Shown: positions 1 to 10,592 of the stretch, one piece after another
How the letters are laid out: each line of letters begins with the position of its first letter
How positions within the stretch are numbered: the first letter of the stretch is position 1
From: Paraphysoderma sedebokerense
Lineage: Eukaryota > Blastocladiomycota > Physodermatomycetes > Physodermatales > Physodermataceae
Direction of reading: 5' to 3'
NCBI GenBank assembly: GCA_025602915.1
Contig: JAHLJZ010000051.1
Coordinates: 1-64,000, forward strand
Length of the DNA stretch: 64,000 nucleotides
Notes under the pieces: generated by a model
Seen by the model: the letters and a program-made list of their open reading frames with translations, nothing else
Told to the model about the DNA's origin: nothing
The model's database searches: none
Position numbers and translations under genes: made by a program

Positions 1-888
1 GATTTTGCAGAGCGCTGAAAGTGAGCTTTGATAACTTGTTTTCCCTAATTCGGACGTCATTTGGTTTGTTAACAGCGCGTCTCTTCCATTCGAAAAACTT
101 TCGGGAAGTGCATACCTCGCCTTCCTCCGCACCCACTGGATTCGTCGCAACAAATGACACATCCCACTTACTTTTTCTTCGAATGGTCCAGACTACATAC
201 CATACGCCTGCAGAGAAAGGATGCAAGACATTAGAACAGATGTAGATGTCCAACCAGGCAACCACATTCAGGACCCAAGTTGCCAACTTACCATTTGGAA
301 CATTGAAAGTGGTTTGGATATCAAACCAGCAAACAGACAAGAGGTGCATTATGCGGCCACAGCCTCTATTTCCATAATAATATAAGGTTAATTTAAACAT
401 AAAAGCACTGTAGCTGAAGATAGCAGTTACATACCCTTTCGAATCTTCTCTTACTGTCCAATAACGTTGATCATTACCCCAGGCGATAGCTACAAGATTC
501 GAATTGACAGCGTAGTGAAGGCGACGAGCTGATTTTATGAAATAGTGAGAAGAATCGATAAACAATTAGACTGAACTGATGGCATGTTGAAGAACATACT
601 CAATTCAATGTACTTTTTCTTGTGCGTAGGGTAATCATGAGAGTTTAGTGAGGCCATCATCTGTGGAGATACCCTATGCTGCAGCAGCAGATGCCAGATG
701 TAGTCGTCTTTTAGCATATCGGAGAAGTGTCTGCAGGTCTAAGAGTGAAAAGGCGACAAGAGTATTAAGATACAAAATACAGGCATGGAGAAAACGATGA
801 TGAATACCAGCATCACATTAGTTATATCCGACCCATCAACAAATGATAATACTCGCACAGCCACATCTGGGGATATCGTATTGATCAT
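1..888 (-). CDS. F-box protein with phloem-protein-2 (PP2)-like domain, 3' end cut by window edge
   Basis: Minus-strand gene rebuilt from five exons: 888-808, 738-600, 528-435, 365-292 and 207 to beyond base 1. All junctions are GT-AG and in phase. The first 50 residues read as an F-box (ISPDVAVRVLSFVD, then TCRHFSDMLKDDYIWHLLL). This motif in the family binds Skp1 in SCF ubiquitin ligases. The following exons resemble the PP2 domain of plant F-box/PP2 lectin-like proteins: the pattern of an aromatic-rich AIAWGNDQRYW, then SVCWFDIQTTFNVP, then GVWYVVWTIRRK. In plants PP2 domains can bind glycans; whether this one does is unknown. The start codon was chosen because it sits just before the F-box. 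The last visible exon stays open to base 1, so the C-terminus lies outside the window. Fold calls are by eye. Confidence 0.75.
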
Positions 889-1666
889 GTCGGTAATGTG
901 CAGTTATGTGCTCCCTAGATACTGAGCCACGGTCGTAGAGGCGATGTTGGACTCTCAGTAGATAAAGAGTGATGAAAAATATCATTTTCGGTACTTCGTA
1001 TGGACGAGCGGGAAAAGAGAATGTGAGGGAGGCAGCACGGGAGGCAATGTGAGGAGACCAGAAGTATAATTAATTGACATTTGACAAGGCAAACTCTGAT
1101 GTTTAGTTCCATATTACATGTTAAGTTTTAACTTGCAGCCTTGTACTCGGTTGTAGGCTTTTATATCTTGTCAATTGTAGCATTTTTCGGCACTCGGTCC
1201 TTCTCCACTATATAGACTAGCAATTCGGCGGGTGCACCGAAATCTGCAACAGCGGCAGCGATGAGTAAATACTAAAAATGCCTGATATATGTTAAACTGC
1301 CGTGTCAGTTTCTTCCACATTTGTGCAAAATTTGCATCGCACTTCAAACAGACTTCCTTGTTTGTTTCGGAAGCAGTTTGTCATCTAATACACCACTTCC
1401 AACTCGTATAGTAAAGAGTGCTGTTTCCGTCAAATTGATCATTAGATGAGCGCGGTGGCAATCATCTTGAATACTTATTGAATTGTCAAGTGCAAGACCC
1501 AGGTGACATTGAACACAGGTGTTAATTGTCAAGTGAGGACCGTCAGGCATTATCACCATGTTGCCCAGAAAACCCACAAGTTGTAGCTACATGAAAATGT
1601 TTTATATTGGAGATCGTTCACATATCCTCTGCTTTATATACAGACACTCGGAAGATAGGTACAGTT
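889..1666. other. Intergenic region between F-box/PP2 gene and dehydrogenase
   Basis: This 0.78 kb must hold the promoter of the F-box/PP2 gene (right next to 888) and the 3' UTR of the dehydrogenase. A 77-codon minus-strand frame at 1344-1577 is open but resembles nothing I know and shows no clear splice partner. No gene is called. Confidence 0.5.
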
Positions 1667-3417
1667 TCATTCCTCGATCTTTGTTGCTCTCTTGTTCATC
1701 ACTTTTCCTTCTTTCATACCGGCTGCCGTGCGCAGAACCATCTTGACTGAATGATCTGCTTTAGCATCGAAAATCTTGTATGCATCAGCAGCCTTGGAGA
1801 ATGGGTATTGGTGAGTGATTAAGAATGATGGATCCACTTCACCTAAAATTCAAATCATAGTTAGCACATAGTATGAACACTGTGTTTATGAAGTTCGCAC
1901 CTCTTAATACAATATCACGCAAGTGCTCCCAATATTTTTGGCAAAAGAGTTGACCACCACGAACAGTCAGAGATTTCTCCATCATAGCCCCTAGTAAGAT
2001 ATAACGTTACTCTTCAATTAATTCAATGTGTCCGAAATTCGTGAACATACCAACAGGGAATTGATTGGCATATCCCATAAAGTCACCGATTAAAACGACT
2101 CTTCCAGTCTTTCGAACAGCGTAGATACATTCTGACAGTGCGTCAATTGAATCTGTTTCTAGCTTCAGGGTGGTCTCGATTGTATGAGTCCATGATTTTG
2201 TGTATCTGTTCATCAAGAGTTCGGTAAAAAAAACACCGCACAATGATTGACCATTCGTGCAATAAGCCAAACGTACCTAAAACCAGCGGCCTCGATACAG
2301 ACGTCTGGGCCATCCCCGTCAAATGATTCTTTCAGATATTTCAATACATCCTTTTCATCGTAATTGATTGCTTCCAGCCCAGGAATCGCTTCTTTTGCTC
2401 GATTGAGACGGTCAGCAATTCGATCGATCAATATGACTCTATTAGCACCTCTGTATTTTGCCCATCTGAACACCGTGCGTAAACGGTTGTTAGCTTACGA
2501 CACAAAGTCTTGGCGATTATCAACATAGATACTACCTTGCAATCATCATTCCAATCGGACCAGCACCCCAGACAGCGACATTATCACCTTCTTTAACTTC
2601 ACCTAACTCACAGCCGTGCCAACTAGTACATAACACGTCACTTAACAACACCGCAATTTCGTCAGTGAGTGAGTCAGGAATGTGAAGCAGATTAAGATCC
2701 GCGTTAGGAATGCGAGCATATTCAGCCTGGAGACCGGGGTAACCGCCAACGGTATGGCTGTACCCAAAAAGACCACTTGTTTTGTGACCGTATAGCTGCA
2801 TTTTTTTGGTTGTCAGAAGCCGCCCGTTAAAATTAATTTACCGATCAGAATTCATACCTTTTCTTGCAATCCACTCGAATTTGTGTTATCGCAGCAACTG
2901 AACGCTTTCATCTGTTTGGGCCCCCGAAATGATTATTCCAGATGCGTCGTTAATAGTAGTGAATTTCCCAAGTAAACAGACCTGGCAATAGCGGCACTCC
3001 CCGCATGCAATGACGGCGCTAATGACAACCCTGTCGCCAACCTTGAATTTTGTAACGTCATTACCTACACTTTCCACCAACCCCATCGCTTCATGTCCGA
3101 TGATATCCCCTTTTTCGATTTGTGGTATTTGATGATGATACAAATGCAAATCGGATCCGCAAATAGTAGTCATGTGCTAAAAATGCGACGCTGTCAGCGC
3201 CCAGCGGTGACTGTAATAATTTTAAAGCGCGAATGTGACATACAATTTTGACGATTGCATCTTTAGGATGCGTAATCATTGGCTTTGCGGTTTCTTCAAC
3301 CATCACATTCTGCGAGCTGTGGTACTTCAATGCCTTCATTGTCTCATTGTCCGAATAATTCGGTTGAATAGGGATCTCCGTTGAATGGCGGCTTCCAAGA
3401 ATTGCGTCGAGAGACAT
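1667..3417 (-). CDS. Zinc-dependent alcohol dehydrogenase, glutathione-independent formaldehyde dehydrogenase-like
   Basis: Eight exons (3417-3244, 3176-2982, 2911-2858, 2795-2536, 2465-2277, 2205-2051, 1990-1901, 1842-1667) give 430 residues. The medium-chain dehydrogenase fold is clear: catalytic zinc Cys64 in TTICGSDLH, His86-Glu87 in GHEAMG, a structural zinc cluster Cys116/119/122/130, and a nucleotide-binding GAGPIGMMIAR near residue 220. The run after Cys130 and the ending around VRTAAGMKEG-like residues fit the FDH-like branch, whose members oxidise formaldehyde or other small alcohols with NAD. The exact substrate cannot be read from sequence. The start is the first in-frame Met upstream of the conserved core. 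It is a likely soluble, cytosolic enzyme. No neighbour suggests a dedicated pathway. Confidence 0.9.
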
Positions 3418-4370
3418 TGTACAGGATGATTGTATAGAATTTAGGAATAAGATGATGAACTGGTTTACAGTGTTCGAAACATGCAGTGGGTTGGTATAGT
3501 TTTATTGTGGGAATCTTGATTCGTAATAGGGTGCGTAGAAATATTATTAACTCGCAGTGATGTCATGACGCGAAAATTAAAAGACCTTGAAAGCCTCGGA
3601 TTTGAGAAACGAATTACAATTCTTGAAACATAACGGTAAAGAAAACCCTGTGTAACATGTGCTGCAAAATCTTCCGATCATTCTGATTGATATCGAAGTG
3701 CTTACGCCCCCATTATCGCCACAATATTTTTGTGCTGTATTATCACTGAATCTGATTTAGACTACCTTTAAAAGACCATTTGTTTCAGATGATTTCTGTG
3801 GTAAGCAGCGTAATGTTTCAATGTATCAGTCATCTGGGGCGAGTCACAGCAATACATAACTTGATCATGGCTCCTCAAGAATGGTAAATAGCTCCTTCAG
3901 CCATAGCTTATATATCTGTTTTAATTGACACATCATGCCAATCTGATTTAGTATAAATGGTTAATCGATTGAGATGTACTCAAATTTGTGTGGAATCTAA
4001 GTGCACTTTTATCTGCGACAATTAATCATGATTTAGAATGACATGAACTGGAGTTAGGCTACTGTTGAAGGCATTCGGTTAATTGGCACTATCAATGTGC
4101 ACAGATGCCCGCTTTCCAAATAGATGATATATTTTGAAGTGACTTTTGGGAGCCAATCTTGACTTGGTTCAGATAATGGGATATAATATATACAATATCT
4201 ACAATTCTTCAATGTTACAAATTAAGCTAGAGGGAATCCAGATGCCAATGTTGATTATACATTTGTCGGTCATTGAATTGGATGGGTATATGAGAGTGAG
4301 GAGGCAGTTTAATGAATCAGATCAAGAGACCTTCCCACTTTTACAGTCGCACCGTCACTATCCCTTGACT
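3418..4370. other. Intergenic region upstream of the dehydrogenase
   Basis: This AT-rich 0.95 kb separates the dehydrogenase start from the 3' end of the next minus-strand gene. It should contain the dehydrogenase promoter. I see no convincing coding frame, RNA gene or repeat. Confidence 0.5.
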
Positions 4371-5180
4371 TTACTCCTCCAATGTTCGTGAACGTCGGGT
4401 TTCAGTGTATGCCGGAGCATGCTCATAGCTTGGTAACACATCATCTTCATCCCAGTTCTGAAATCGACAAGCATTCGATATCACGAATCCCCGGGTTTTC
4501 AAGAGAAGTGCAGGTGACGGCATTGATAAAGAATTTAGGGACTGTGACCGTGGCTGAAGGTGAAGACTCTGTTCGTTCGAAGACATGGAGGAAGTATCAG
4601 AAATGGCCAAGGAGATCTCGTTTGAAGTGCATTGTGATTCTGTTGAAGACGGTGTGGTTGAAGGAGTAGCTATAGTCTGATTTGCTGTGTGGCTGGCTGA
4701 GTGATAAGTGGTATCGTTCCCAATCGAAGTTGCTGTGTTTGTCGTTGGTGATGCAACTCTTGTCGCAGCAGAAATCGGATGACGCTGTGCCTCCGGTTGT
4801 ATCTGGTTTTGAGAGATTTGTACTCGACTCGAATGGATTGTAAAATTTCGGAGCCATCCTTGGTTATTACGTCCAAGAGTGTGATTCGAAGACTCATCAA
4901 CCGAGGAGGGCGGTCGAAACCTTGACCTCGCCCATTTCGCACGACGACTTTTCAGACTGACGAGCAATGTCTTGTAGATAACCATCACAATGGGTAGAAT
5001 AAATATAGGACCGCCCGACAGTCGGCCGCCTTCGATCCAAAATGAAGCAAACCCATTACGTCGAGTATCGGAATAGGATTGTTTGGACAACTTTCGGTGA
5101 TGAAGGAATAACAGGACGAGATCGACGACGACAAAGCATGCAAACCAAATGATGAAGTTGTACGTTGTGTTGTATGACAT
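4371..5180 (-). CDS. Hypothetical two-TM membrane protein with Ser/Thr-rich tail and LPSY motif
   Basis: Single-exon frame of 269 residues, not recognised. Two hydrophobic segments are visible near residues 8-28 (FIIWFACFVVVDLVLLFL) and 57-75 (GGPIFILPIVMVIYKTLLV), separated by a short basic loop. The rest is a long polar region rich in Ser, Thr, Asn and Gln, probably disordered and cytosolic. Close to the end is an acidic stretch followed by LPSYEHAPAY. LPxY/PPxY motifs in membrane proteins can recruit Nedd4/Rsp5-type ubiquitin ligases; this role is only inferred. The start is the first Met and directly precedes TM1. The 5' region 5181-5300 lacks another in-frame Met. A small undetected intron in the low-complexity part cannot be excluded. 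Confidence 0.65.
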   Translation of the reverse strand: MSYNTTYNFIIWFACFVVVDLVLLFLHHRKLSKQSYSDTRRNGFASFWIEGGRLSGGPIFILPIVMVIYKTLLVSLKSRRAKWARSRFRPPSSVDESSNHTLGRNNQGWLRNFTIHSSRVQISQNQIQPEAQRHPISAATRVASPTTNTATSIGNDTTYHSASHTANQTIATPSTTPSSTESQCTSNEISLAISDTSSMSSNEQSLHLQPRSQSLNSLSMPSPALLLKTRGFVISNACRFQNWDEDDVLPSYEHAPAYTETRRSRTLEE

Positions 5181-5687
5181 GGTTTCTGCCTCCGGTCAGG
5201 TTGTTAATATATGTTGCAGTTGAACAGGGTTGGCAAGATACTTGAACAGCGGGAAGATGAAAATAGTCAAAACATTCGATTTAGCACCCCGGACGAAATA
5301 GCTATATGGTAGGGCTAATTCCGAGGAAGGCAGTCGATGGAAAATAGAGAACTTCCAGCTTTGGATATTGCTCAAATTGACTCTTCTTTCGAATTGTGGA
5401 TAATTTACTCACATCAATTTCTTCGCATTTCACGAGGATGGCATGAACGCTCTTCCTCGCCGCGACATTCGATTTTCGCCTCTGCGCGCATTCGAAAAAT
5501 ACGGCGACCGAATTGCCAATGTTGGGATGATTATTCATCAATTATTTATTGTGCCAAATATCGGAGAACACATTGGGCTGCCATAACTATTATATAGTTT
5601 GGTTAATTCGGTTACGTTGAAAAGCACGTTTACATTACACCAAATATAAACTGTATCTGCTAAATGCTTATGTCTATTTCAGATAAC
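5181..5687. other. Intergenic region between two-TM protein gene and PUF6
   Basis: This 0.5 kb contains the promoter of the two-TM gene and the 3' UTR of PUF6. Short overlapping open frames exist on both strands (5302-5541 minus, 5337-5597 plus) but neither shows family resemblance. No gene is called. Confidence 0.45.
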
Positions 5688-8276
5688 CTACAACTTGCCC
5701 AACAAAATCTCTACTCCTTTCACCTCTCCTTTTTTCTTCTCAATTCCTTTCTTCCTGCCTTCCAACATCTTCTTCGCCTTCAATGTCACCGTATCATCTT
5801 GACTCTCCAACAATGCCACAACAGTAAACACGGCCTGCGGAGTGATACACCATTGATAAAGCTTATCGGCATCTACACTGGATAACAAACAATTCGAGAA
5901 TCGAGCAGATACAGACTTGAAGAAAGTCGATAGTTCTGCTTCTTGAGACTTGTACAACTCCACTGTACAATCAATGATTTCCTCCGATTGGGATTTGCTT
6001 TTCAATTTGGAGGCCTGCTTGGACACCATGGATGAAAACGCACTCGGGTAGGAGATAATTGATTTTATCGTGCGAGATCCAGTCGGATGGGAGATTACAC
6101 CTTGGTCTGAACTTTCGCCGTTGGTATCATCCTGAGGCAATGTCGCGCACCGAACAATTGATTCAATTAGTTGTTTCGTCAGTGGTTGCAATTCAGCAGA
6201 ACTTCCTTCTTCGTCCCTTTCATTCTCTCCGACATGTTTGGCATTGCCACATCGCATTAACACCTCTACAACAGCCCAACTGCTCTCGACACCACCATCC
6301 CCTTCTCCTTGGAGCAACTTCATTAATTCGGTGTCACTCAAGTCGCATAAATATTTCAAAATTTTGTCATCCGCTGCCTTTAGCAATTCTCTTGATCGTT
6401 GATAATTATCTTTCTTAGATGTCTGCGAGCGTATATGGTCGGATTCTTTGAAACTGGATAATACGTGGGAAGGCGTGTACTTCGGATGACGGGGGGAAAG
6501 GAGGTAGAACGCGACTTTAAGGGCATGAGTATCGTTAAAAAGAAGCTGAGGCTCATTAAGGAGCTCCTATATGAGACAAATTAAGTTTGAGTCAAAAACA
6601 TATCCAACAGGTGGTTTCAGGCGCAGAATACGAAGTCGTACGTTTAGGATAGTCTTCGACACCATAACCGTGTCATCGACACAGTCAAATACCCGTAATA
6701 AAACGGCATAACCATATTCTTCAGCAGCAATCTTTGGAATGTATCCTTTAAACGACTTCAAAATATTTTTCCGAATTTTTGGGGTGCCGTGGAGTATGCA
6801 AAGCTGGGTTAAATAAGAACCAGGCTTAGTGTGTAGTGACGGAAGCAGTTGGGGTGAAAGAGTAGTGAGAAGATTCTTTTAAGGATAAAGCGGTCATTAG
6901 CACATACACTTGACAAGTGGTCGAGCTTGTCAAAAGATATGACAAACCTGTAATTTATCAGCGTCGTCGGTTTCACCCAATACTTCAATTACTTCTCCAG
7001 CTAATCGCTGAACGATGTCTAAACTACCCAACAGACCTTTCTCGCATACTTTTTGCACAATGTTCAAAGAATGCTTGAGGGCTCCAGCTTTCCATTCTTC
7101 TTTCTTCATAACATCTTTGAATGATTTATATTCCGCATCTTTAAAGTGGGTAAAAGAAGGGTGATACAATTCTTGAATAAGGGCAGTGCGTTGGACAGGG
7201 GTGCAGTACGTTGTATACAGAGAATTAATGATGAGTGATGTCGACAAGTGTAGAATCAGACGAGAGGCGTGTGACTGAAATTCACTAAAGATGACAGGTC
7301 TGAGAGAAGGGCTACAAATCCATCGGGATACCACATTAAAAAGAAGACAGTCAGTATGGCTACGTCAAACTCAAGGAATCGCAAATACATTAAGCGCACA
7401 CACCAATACTTCAAAATTTTCTCAACCACAAAACCACCATATTTTCCGTTGGCCAGATCCTTAAATCTACCTTTCAATTCAGAAGAGATTTTAAATCTCT
7501 GTTCCGCATTGGCGTACTTCAACATCGATTGGATAATTCTGGAAGCGTCGTGTTTAAGAGTAACCTAAATAGATGAAGAATCGTACTGTTAATAGAAAAA
7601 TCAAATTTTCCAGTAAAAATAAACGGAGAATCGTAGCAAAGTAAAGCAAATCAGATCTGGCGATGAGTTACCTCGACAACTTTTCCTTCAACAAGTGCCA
7701 TCATCTCCTTCAACACTTCTGTACGTTTCTCCTTTGTCAATTCCTTCTTTCTTAACGCTTCCCATAGGGGTTTTAATTTTTGGATAATCTCAAAGTTAGG
7801 CTTCTCGGACTGTCGAGTCAATTTGAGCGTTTTCTGAGTAACGTGACGAGAAGGACCTATACACAAAATAGTCATCAGGATGGTTATAATATAGCAATAT
7901 CAGCTAATCAATATTTTAAATTTCTAAACTCAGACATACCATCTGGATCTCTCTCAACTTTCTGTTTCTTAATAGGTCTATCAGTTTCATTGTCCGCATT
8001 GTCTTCGGCAACTTCTTTCGCTGTCGCATCGTCGCCATCACCTTGTTCCATATCATTATCAGACTTCAAATCATACTCACTTGAAATATCATCTACGTTC
8101 GTTGTTTCCATTTCATAATCATCGTCAGATTCAGATTCGTCGTCTTGTGCGGGGTTTTGGATCTTTGAAGGTTTAAAATTGACCGGCTTAGACGGTTTGG
8201 ATGCCGCTTTCATGACAGAGGCGGTTTTCTTAACCTGAGTAGACGTTGAAGACGAAGGGATTTTTCTTTTCGGCAT
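5688..8276 (-). CDS. PUF6: Pumilio-family nucleolar protein, PUF6/PUM3 type with CPL domain
   Basis: Six exons (8276-7940, 7856-7672, 7564-7404, 7311-6948, 6875-6642, 6566-5688) give 719 residues with all phases closed. The N-terminal 110 residues are Lys/Ser-rich and then strongly acidic, as in yeast Puf6. The Puf-A-type repeat region starts with EIIQKLKPLWEALRKKEL and continues through VTLKHDASRIIQ, YGGFVVEKILKY, HGTPKIRKNILKSFKGYIPK and EYGYAVLLRVFDCVDDT. The last third carries LLSPRHPKYTP and ends GVEILLGKL, matching the CPL domain of the family. Relatives bind RNA without strong sequence preference, act in 60S ribosome assembly in the nucleolus, and yeast Puf6 also represses ASH1 mRNA. 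The acceptor before CPSLRP was chosen because the nearer downstream AG would create a stop. Confidence 0.9.
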
Positions 8277-8638
8277 GTTTGCAATGATTTTAGAGTGAGA
8301 TCAAATGTTCTTGTAACAGGAAAATGTGCTCCATTCATAACCCTTGTTTGCGCACGTGACCCGTTACCTGGGTGATTTCATTGTCGTAGCGCACAAGGGG
8401 AAATCCTCTCAAAGAACTTGAAATACTCAAAAAAACGTACAAACTTTATTGCAGCAATTGTGAATGCCGGATAATAAAATATATTCCCACAAGATTATAG
8501 TCGAGATTACTGCATTTTTTTTAATTCCAGCTCATTGTAGCGATTGTGGTGAGCGACATATCTTTCCACACGCGAAAAATCAAATTGAAAGATTCCAATA
8601 TCTCCAAATCCCAACCACCCCGTCCTTTGACCAAGAAT
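8277..8638. other. Intergenic region upstream of PUF6
   Basis: About 360 bp between the PUF6 start and the end of the DUF3844-like gene. It should carry the PUF6 promoter. Nothing else is evident. Confidence 0.5.
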
Positions 8639-10273
8639 TCAATCGCTCTTCATGCCCCCAGAAGCGCCACCTCCCATCATGGCTCCCGCGCCGATGCTTT
8701 CCATACTTGAACCGAGTCCCAGCAACATAACGACGACAGCGATCGTCAAAATAATTAAAACAATTGCAGTTCCCAAAAGTAACACAAATTCGATGGAAAC
8801 ATCTTCATATTGGCATGCAGAACCCGTGAAGTATTTGTACTTGTTATCTTTTGAAGGCTTAGCACAGACACATTTGAAAACGGGGTTATCCCCAGGTTTG
8901 ACAGGCTTGCATTCTCCACGAGAAGTACAGTTTTTAGTTTCCTCGGCGCATATGGAAGCGTTAGGGAATGTTACGACGGCGGAGATCGAAATTAGATTGA
9001 ATTGTGGCTGAGCTGAAGTAAGAGAGAAAGGAACGATATGATTTTGCGGGACAATGACAAGAGACGTGGAGATTGAGCTAATTGATGAAAGCTTTGTTTC
9101 AGAAAATGAAACTTCAGATTAAACATACAGCTTCATAATAATCACGGAAACTGGACAATAGTCACCTCCTCCACCATTTCTTTCAACGACTTGGTGACTT
9201 GACGAGACATGGAAGATTTACTTCCCTTCAACACGGAGTAGAACTGATGTGAGAACTAAACAACTAAGTTGATTTTCCTAAAATTGATTCTATTACCTTG
9301 ATGTATACGCCAATTAATTTTGCTACTGGTGCCGTCGGATGGATGGAAATCGCATGTTTGACTTTCTCTACCGCTGACTGCATTTCTGAAACACAATTCA
9401 CTGACTCCCGCTAATTTGTAGATCATACAATTAAATATCATTCCAATTTGCAACAGAGACCATGTAAACATGAAAACCATACCGAGCAATCGACCATGAA
9501 GAATGTTGGTAGGTCGTTTTCATTATCATTCACTTCGGCAGCCCGAGCTTCTTTAAGATCGTGAGCCAATTGATCGAACCACTTGAATGGACCAGAACCA
9601 GAATCAGTTACTGTGTATTGTGGAGTATCTTCGAGGCCGAGGTCTAAAGGGTAATTGACCACGAACGAGATCCAAGTGTGAATCAAAGAAAGAAAGAGCT
9701 AATTAGACCCATATTGATTCGCAGCAAATATCATTCCCTTTCACTTTAATATTTCGGTTTATAAGAAAGCCATGAAAGTGTATACCATTTGAATTGATTC
9801 CATCGACCATAAACAAAACATGATCGTTTCGGTTCACAAACACTCCGTTCTTTACCACATTTGCTTCGTGAACTTTTTTCAAGATGTCCTCGGTTGACTT
9901 TATCTGAGAATAGTCACTTTGAAGCAAAAAGTTGGAATCATAAGAAGGGACTCCAAAGTTGCGAGTGTTTCCAACGATATAATTATACAACGGTTTCGTG
10001 TCTGCCAAACTTATTTCGATGGACGGGTTGTTGGCCTCTCTTGATGACGACGAAAGGGGGTTGAGATATATTTGAGCATTATCTACGCATTGGAGATGGT
10101 ATTTAAGAAAGAGCAAGTGCGTCCGGGACATTCAACAAAATTAGCCGACGGGTACGATAGCCGGATCAAAGCGACCAACAAGGACGGACGGATGAAGGAT
10201 ACAAACCCGCAACCGCAGTGATGGGGAGGAAGATAAAAGCACTGACGAGGGAGAGGAGTTGCCAAGATAGCAT
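8639..10273 (-). CDS. Secretory-pathway type I membrane protein with DUF3844 (Vps3844-like) C-terminus
   Basis: Six exons (10273-10207, 10082-9786, 9643-9483, 9377-9297, 9243-9166, 9007-8639) give 350 residues. The product opens with a classic signal peptide (LLSLVSAFIFLPITAVA) and a lumenal body. Near the C-terminus is a Cys-rich EGF-like piece (CTSRGECKP, then FKCVCAKP, then GSACQYEDVSIEF), followed directly by one TM segment (FVLLLGTAIVLIILTIAVVV) and a Gly/Met-rich tail. The order Cys pairs, DVSxxF, TM matches the fungal DUF3844/Vps3844 domain, whose members sit in ER or endosomal membranes. A function beyond that is unknown. The acceptor at 9377 was chosen because the upstream AG gives a stop. 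The gene is confidently real; the family assignment is moderate. Confidence 0.72.
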
Positions 10274-10592
10274 CTTTGTTCTGTCCTTCTTAAATCAAAG
10301 TGACGATATATCAAAGAGCGAGTTCTGGATAAAAGAAGGTTGCGGTTTCCCGAACTCGTCTTCCGTTCAAACTCAGCACGGTCCGAATTCGACGGAAAAT
10401 AGAAAAAAAAAGATTCATTCGCAGACTTATCTGTTGTTCAATATTTATACATTCCGTCCGACAAATTGTACAAAAACTACACAGTAATAGCACCAGCTGA
10501 AAAATCTAATATTAAATTAATTTCCTACGTATTGTCTTAACTTCACAAGAAGGTTCAAGACATTAAATAAGCAGCTAATTAACAATTGTCCC
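10274..10592. other. Intergenic region between DUF3844-like gene and histidine kinase 1
   Basis: About 320 bp, containing the promoter of the DUF3844-like gene and the kinase 3' UTR. No other feature is visible. Confidence 0.5.
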
